Assembly: GCA_025350285.1 (NCBI GenBank)
Contig: JANXYE010000483.1
Location: forward strand, 1 to 9,195
Direction: 5' to 3'
Origin: Chloroflexota bacterium
GTDB lineage: Bacteria; Chloroflexota; Dehalococcoidia; Tepidiformales; Tepidiformaceae
Length of the DNA stretch: 9,195 nt
Below, in pieces: positions 7,363 through 9,195 of this stretch; position 1 is the stretch's first letter, and the number at the start of each line of letters is the position of its first letter. The notes below the pieces were generated by a model, which saw nothing but the letters and a program-made list of their open reading frames with translations, was not told the DNA's origin and searched no databases. The position numbers were made by a program, and so were the translations under genes.

Positions 7363-7378
7363 TCGGCCGTGCGGCCGA
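7363..7378 (+). other. GC-rich stem-loop after protease A
   Basis: TCGGCC (7363-7368), loop GTGC and GGCCGA (7373-7378) make a perfect 6-bp stem eleven bases after the protease A stop. No T-run follows, so it is not a classic intrinsic terminator. It could stabilise the mRNA 3' end, slow polymerase, or be chance in GC-rich DNA. Confidence 0.35.
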
Positions 7379-7382
7379 GGCT

Positions 7383-7418
7383 GTGACCGGGGGAGCTCAA
7401 TCGAGCTACACTGGCGGC
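7383..7418 (+). promoter_or_regulatory. Candidate leaderless promoter of protease B-tgt
   Basis: TACACT (7407-7412) fits TAnnnT and lies exactly six bases before the ATG at 7419. GTGACC (7383-7388) matches 4 of 6 bases of the -35 consensus at 18-base spacing. No Shine-Dalgarno precedes the ATG. A short inverted repeat, AGCTC-AATC-GAGCT (7394-7407), lies in the spacer and touches the first base of the -10; it could be an operator half-site pair or chance. The promoter would drive protease B and tgt together. Confidence 0.55.
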
Positions 7419-7868
7419 ATGGGTGTCTTCACGGCTGAAATTGAACTCTTCAACGAGGACGACGAGGCGATGGTTCGCCGTGGCTATCTGTCGGCCGCTG
7501 AAACGCGACGGGAGACCGTGCAAGCCGGCGTCGATTCCGGCGCCAGCATGCTGGTGATTCCGGCTGATATGGGCCTTCGCCTTGGCTTGACCGTTTTGGA
7601 TCGTAGGGTGCTCGGCATCGCTGACGGCTCCGCCATAGATTGTGACATCGTGGGTCCCGTCAAGGTTCGCTTTGGCGACCGCTTCAGCATCGGTTCGGCG
7701 ATTGCGGTCCCCGGCCGCTCCAATGTCCTCCTCGGCGCCCTCCAGATGGAGGAGATGGACCTTATCATCGACCCGCTCGCTGGACAGCTCATCCCGAATC
7801 CCCGCAGCCCCGAGCGCGCGATGGTGTTCGCCGTCGGCGCCATCCTCCTCGGCCCCGCCCCCAGGTGA
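7419..7868 (+). CDS. Retropepsin-like (clan AA) aspartyl protease B
   Basis: A 149-residue paralogue of protease A, alignable end to end without gaps with 93 identical residues (about 62%). The catalytic loop is AGVDSGASMLVIP: Asp39 and Gly41 are kept but Thr40 is Ser, a change tolerated in active pepsin-fold enzymes such as BACE1's second lobe. GIADG (66-70), IVGPVKVRF, LLGALQMEEMDL and the LIPNPRSPERAMVFAVG tail are all kept. Residues 17-37 and 49-59 differ most. An in-frame start at 7185 lies inside protease A and is rejected; ATG 7419 matches the paralogue's start and the promoter position. It overlaps tgt by GTGA, so the two should be co-translated. No signal peptide. Substrate unknown; since both copies are single-lobe, an A-B heterodimer is possible. 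Confidence 0.85.
   Translation: MGVFTAEIELFNEDDEAMVRRGYLSAAETRRETVQAGVDSGASMLVIPADMGLRLGLTVLDRRVLGIADGSAIDCDIVGPVKVRFGDRFSIGSAIAVPGRSNVLLGALQMEEMDLIIDPLAGQLIPNPRSPERAMVFAVGAILLGPAPR
7787..7816 (+). repeat. 30-base direct repeat, copy 2 (in protease B)
   Basis: Exact copy of 7270-7299, 517 bases downstream, in the same reading frame and at the same position in the paralogous gene. The 517-base period is also the distance between the two ATG codons, so the duplication unit includes gene and promoter. Confidence 0.85.
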
Positions 7869-9034
7869 CCTTCGCGTTCGACCTGACGCATGACCCCGGA
7901 TCCCCCGTCGCGCCGCGCCTCGGCGTACTTAAGACCGCCCACGGGAGCATCCAGACGCCTGCCTTCATGCCCGTGGGGACGCTCGCCACCGTGAAGTCCC
8001 TGCTCCCCGAGGACGTCGCTGCCACCGGCGCCGAAATCCTCCTCGTCAACGCCTACCACACCTACCTCCGGCCCGGCCACGAACTGATCGAAAGGCTCGG
8101 CGGCGTGCATCGCTTCATGGACTGGGATGGCCCAATCCTCTCCGATAGCGGCGGCTTCCAGGTCTTCAGCCTCGCCCGCCTCGGGAAGCTCGACGAATCC
8201 GGCATCCGCTTCCGCTCGCACATCGACGGCTCCGAGCACTTTTACTCGCCCGAGTTGGCAATGGAGGTGCAGCGCGCCCTCGGCGTGGACATCGCCATGC
8301 CCCTCGACCACGTCGTCCCCGGAGACGCGCACGGTGCGCTCGCCCGCGAAGCCGCCGAGCGCACCGTGCGCTGGTACGAACGTAGCCGGAACGCCGCCGG
8401 CGGCCTGGCCACGTTCGCCATCGTCCAGGGCGTCGTCTACCCCGAACTGCGACGCTGGCACGCGCGCACCCTGGCCGCGCTCGACGCCCCCGGCTACAGC
8501 ATCGGCGGCCTTTCCGTCGGCGAATCGAAGGCCGACATGTGGGCGATGACCGAGGTCGTCACAGCCGAACTCCCGGTAGACCGTCCGCGCTACCTCATGG
8601 GCGTCGGCAGCCCGGAGGACCTGGTGAACGGCGTCGCACGCGGCATCGACATGTTCGATTGCGTCCTGCCCACCCGCCTGGGCCGCAACGGGTCCCTCTT
8701 CACGGATGACGGACGGGCGAACATCAAGAACGCGCGCTTCGCCGAGGACCCCGGCCCGATCGACCCGGGGTGCGATTGCACGGCCTGCGGCCGGTTCTCC
8801 ATGGCCTACCTGCATCACCTCTTCCGCAACGAGGAGCTGCTCGGTTACCGGCTCGCGAGCCTGCACAACATCCGCTACCTGGTCCGCCTGACGGAGCGGA
8901 TGCGGGCGGCGATCGCGGCCGGCGCCTTCGATGCCTTCGCCGCGGACTACCTGGGCCGCTACCGGAGCGTCGATGATGACGTCCGCGCCGACCAAAAGGC
9001 CAGGTACGAATCGCATCGCGCCGGCTCGCCGTAG
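7865..9034 (+). CDS. tgt: tRNA-guanine transglycosylase
   Basis: A 389-residue cytoplasmic enzyme of normal bacterial length that swaps the wobble guanine (G34) of GUN-anticodon tRNAs for a queuine precursor. Visible are LSDSGGFQVFSL (92-103) with Asp94, PLDHVVP (146-152) with Asp148, IVQGV with Gln188, GGLSVGESK (214-222), the nucleophile Asp265 in FDCVLPTR, and the zinc set Cys303, Cys305, Cys308 and His334 (C-x-C-x2-C-x25-H). All catalytic residues are present. The pocket motif is unusual: most bacterial enzymes read FDECT, with a Cys where this one has Val150, and the LDxVV form is that of eukaryotic enzymes. Val218 keeps the bacterial state at the second pocket site. The GTG at 7865 overlaps the protease B stop as GTGA. 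No queA or other queuosine gene is in the window. Confidence 0.95.
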   Translation: MTFAFDLTHDPGSPVAPRLGVLKTAHGSIQTPAFMPVGTLATVKSLLPEDVAATGAEILLVNAYHTYLRPGHELIERLGGVHRFMDWDGPILSDSGGFQVFSLARLGKLDESGIRFRSHIDGSEHFYSPELAMEVQRALGVDIAMPLDHVVPGDAHGALAREAAERTVRWYERSRNAAGGLATFAIVQGVVYPELRRWHARTLAALDAPGYSIGGLSVGESKADMWAMTEVVTAELPVDRPRYLMGVGSPEDLVNGVARGIDMFDCVLPTRLGRNGSLFTDDGRANIKNARFAEDPGPIDPGCDCTACGRFSMAYLHHLFRNEELLGYRLASLHNIRYLVRLTERMRAAIAAGAFDAFAADYLGRYRSVDDDVRADQKARYESHRAGSP

Positions 9035-9099
9035 ATTCAAACCGGCAGGGACAGGGGCCCGCTTCGATAGCGCTCATCAGGAAGTTCACCAATAGGGGC

Positions 9100-9128
9100 G
9101 AGACAGCCAGGCGGAAACCTGCTAACTT
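9100..9128 (+). promoter_or_regulatory. Candidate extended -10 promoter downstream of tgt
   Basis: GAGACA (9100-9105, 4 of 6 consensus bases) is followed after 17 bases by TAACTT (9123-9128), preceded by TG in the extended -10 position (TGCTAACTT). It sits in the only spacer longer than 100 bases in the window. A 6-bp inverted repeat, GGCGGA (9110-9115) and TCCGCC (9135-9140), flanks the -10 and could bind a regulator. It probably serves a gene starting at or beyond the right edge. Confidence 0.4.
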
Positions 9129-9152
9129 TCTAAGTCCGCCGCCAACCAGACA

Positions 9153-9167
9153 GCACCGGACCGGTGC
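9153..9167 (+). promoter_or_regulatory. 15-base palindrome, operator-like or 5'-UTR hairpin
   Basis: GCACCGG-A-CCGGTGC is a perfect inverted repeat of 7-base arms around one base. As DNA it resembles a homodimer operator site; as RNA it could fold as GCACC/GGTGC with a five-base loop. It lies just after the candidate promoter's predicted start and before the possible start codon at 9164 or 9170. Confidence 0.35.
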
Positions 9168-9195
9168 CCATGGGGGATGCGGGAGCGGAAGACGA
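9164..9195 (+). CDS. Possible start of a further gene, 3' partial
   Basis: GTG 9164 and ATG 9170 are in the same open frame, which runs to the window edge (MPMGDAGAED…). Only about ten codons are visible and no Shine-Dalgarno is clear, so identity cannot be given. ATG 9177 in another frame, or a start beyond 9195 using the purine-rich GGGAGCGGAAG as ribosome site, are alternatives. The rest of the 9035-9195 spacer shows no gene and no convincing terminator. Confidence 0.2.
   Translation, partial: MPMGDAGAED

Noticed and set aside
7419..7868. Protease B as a dead copy because of DTG to DSG
   Set aside because: Ser at this position is found in active pepsin-fold enzymes, and all other motifs and the full length are retained.
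7484..9040. A 518-codon open frame on the minus strand
   Set aside because: It lies wholly opposite protease B and tgt, whose motifs are unmistakable; long antisense frames are expected in GC-rich coding DNA, and its translation shows no family motif.
9020..9048. GCCGG…CCGGC inverted repeat around the tgt stop as a terminator
   Set aside because: The stem is only five pairs with a loop of about 17 bases and no following T-run.
1..9195. CRISPR array, tRNA, rRNA, insertion sequence or transposase
   Set aside because: No regularly spaced repeats, cloverleaf, rRNA signature, terminal inverted repeats with target duplication, or transposase motif was seen on either strand.

Overview
The window is a compact, GC-rich bacterial segment in which every supported gene lies on the + strand and nearly every base is coding. 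I recognise nine genes plus a possible tenth cut off at the right edge. The GC-rich DNA, a baseplate-J-like protein outside any visible phage context, a fused shikimate kinase/3-dehydroquinate synthase and small retropepsin-like proteases together suggest a Chloroflexota-type organism (Dehalococcoidia or a relative). This placement is inferred from gene content and is tentative.

Region 1 (1-6868) looks like one translationally coupled operon. A baseplate-J-like protein, cut off at its 5' end, is followed by the RuvC-fold nuclease yqgF/ruvX, the septal murein transglycosylase mltG, shikimate dehydrogenase aroE, an unrecognised single-pass membrane protein, chorismate synthase aroC and a fused aroK-aroB. 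Every junction overlaps: 62 bases at the first, 4 bases (ATGA or GTGA) at the next four, and 1 base (TGATG) at the last. The four aro activities (AroB, AroE, AroK, AroC) cover shikimate-pathway steps 2, 4, 5 and 7. DAHP synthase, 3-dehydroquinase and EPSP synthase (AroA) are not in the window.

Region 2 (6869-7868) holds two tandem paralogous clan AA (retropepsin-like) aspartyl proteases. Each has 149 residues, and they are 93/149 identical in a hand alignment without gaps. Each is preceded by a -10-like TAnnnT hexamer exactly six bases before its ATG and has no Shine-Dalgarno, which is the geometry expected of leaderless promoters.

Region 3 (7865-9034) is tgt, tRNA-guanine transglycosylase, coupled to the second protease by a GTGA overlap. 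Its catalytic and zinc residues are intact. Its substrate pocket carries a Val where bacterial enzymes normally have a Cys, a change associated with eukaryotic, queuine-using enzymes.

Region 4 (9035-9195) is a 161-base spacer holding a candidate extended -10 promoter, a 15-base palindrome and the possible start of another gene.

Most of the window is conserved housekeeping metabolism. The parts worth a second look are the duplicated protease pair with matching leaderless promoters, its coupling to an unusual Tgt, the unrecognised membrane protein inside the aro operon, and the regulatory-looking spacer at the right edge.
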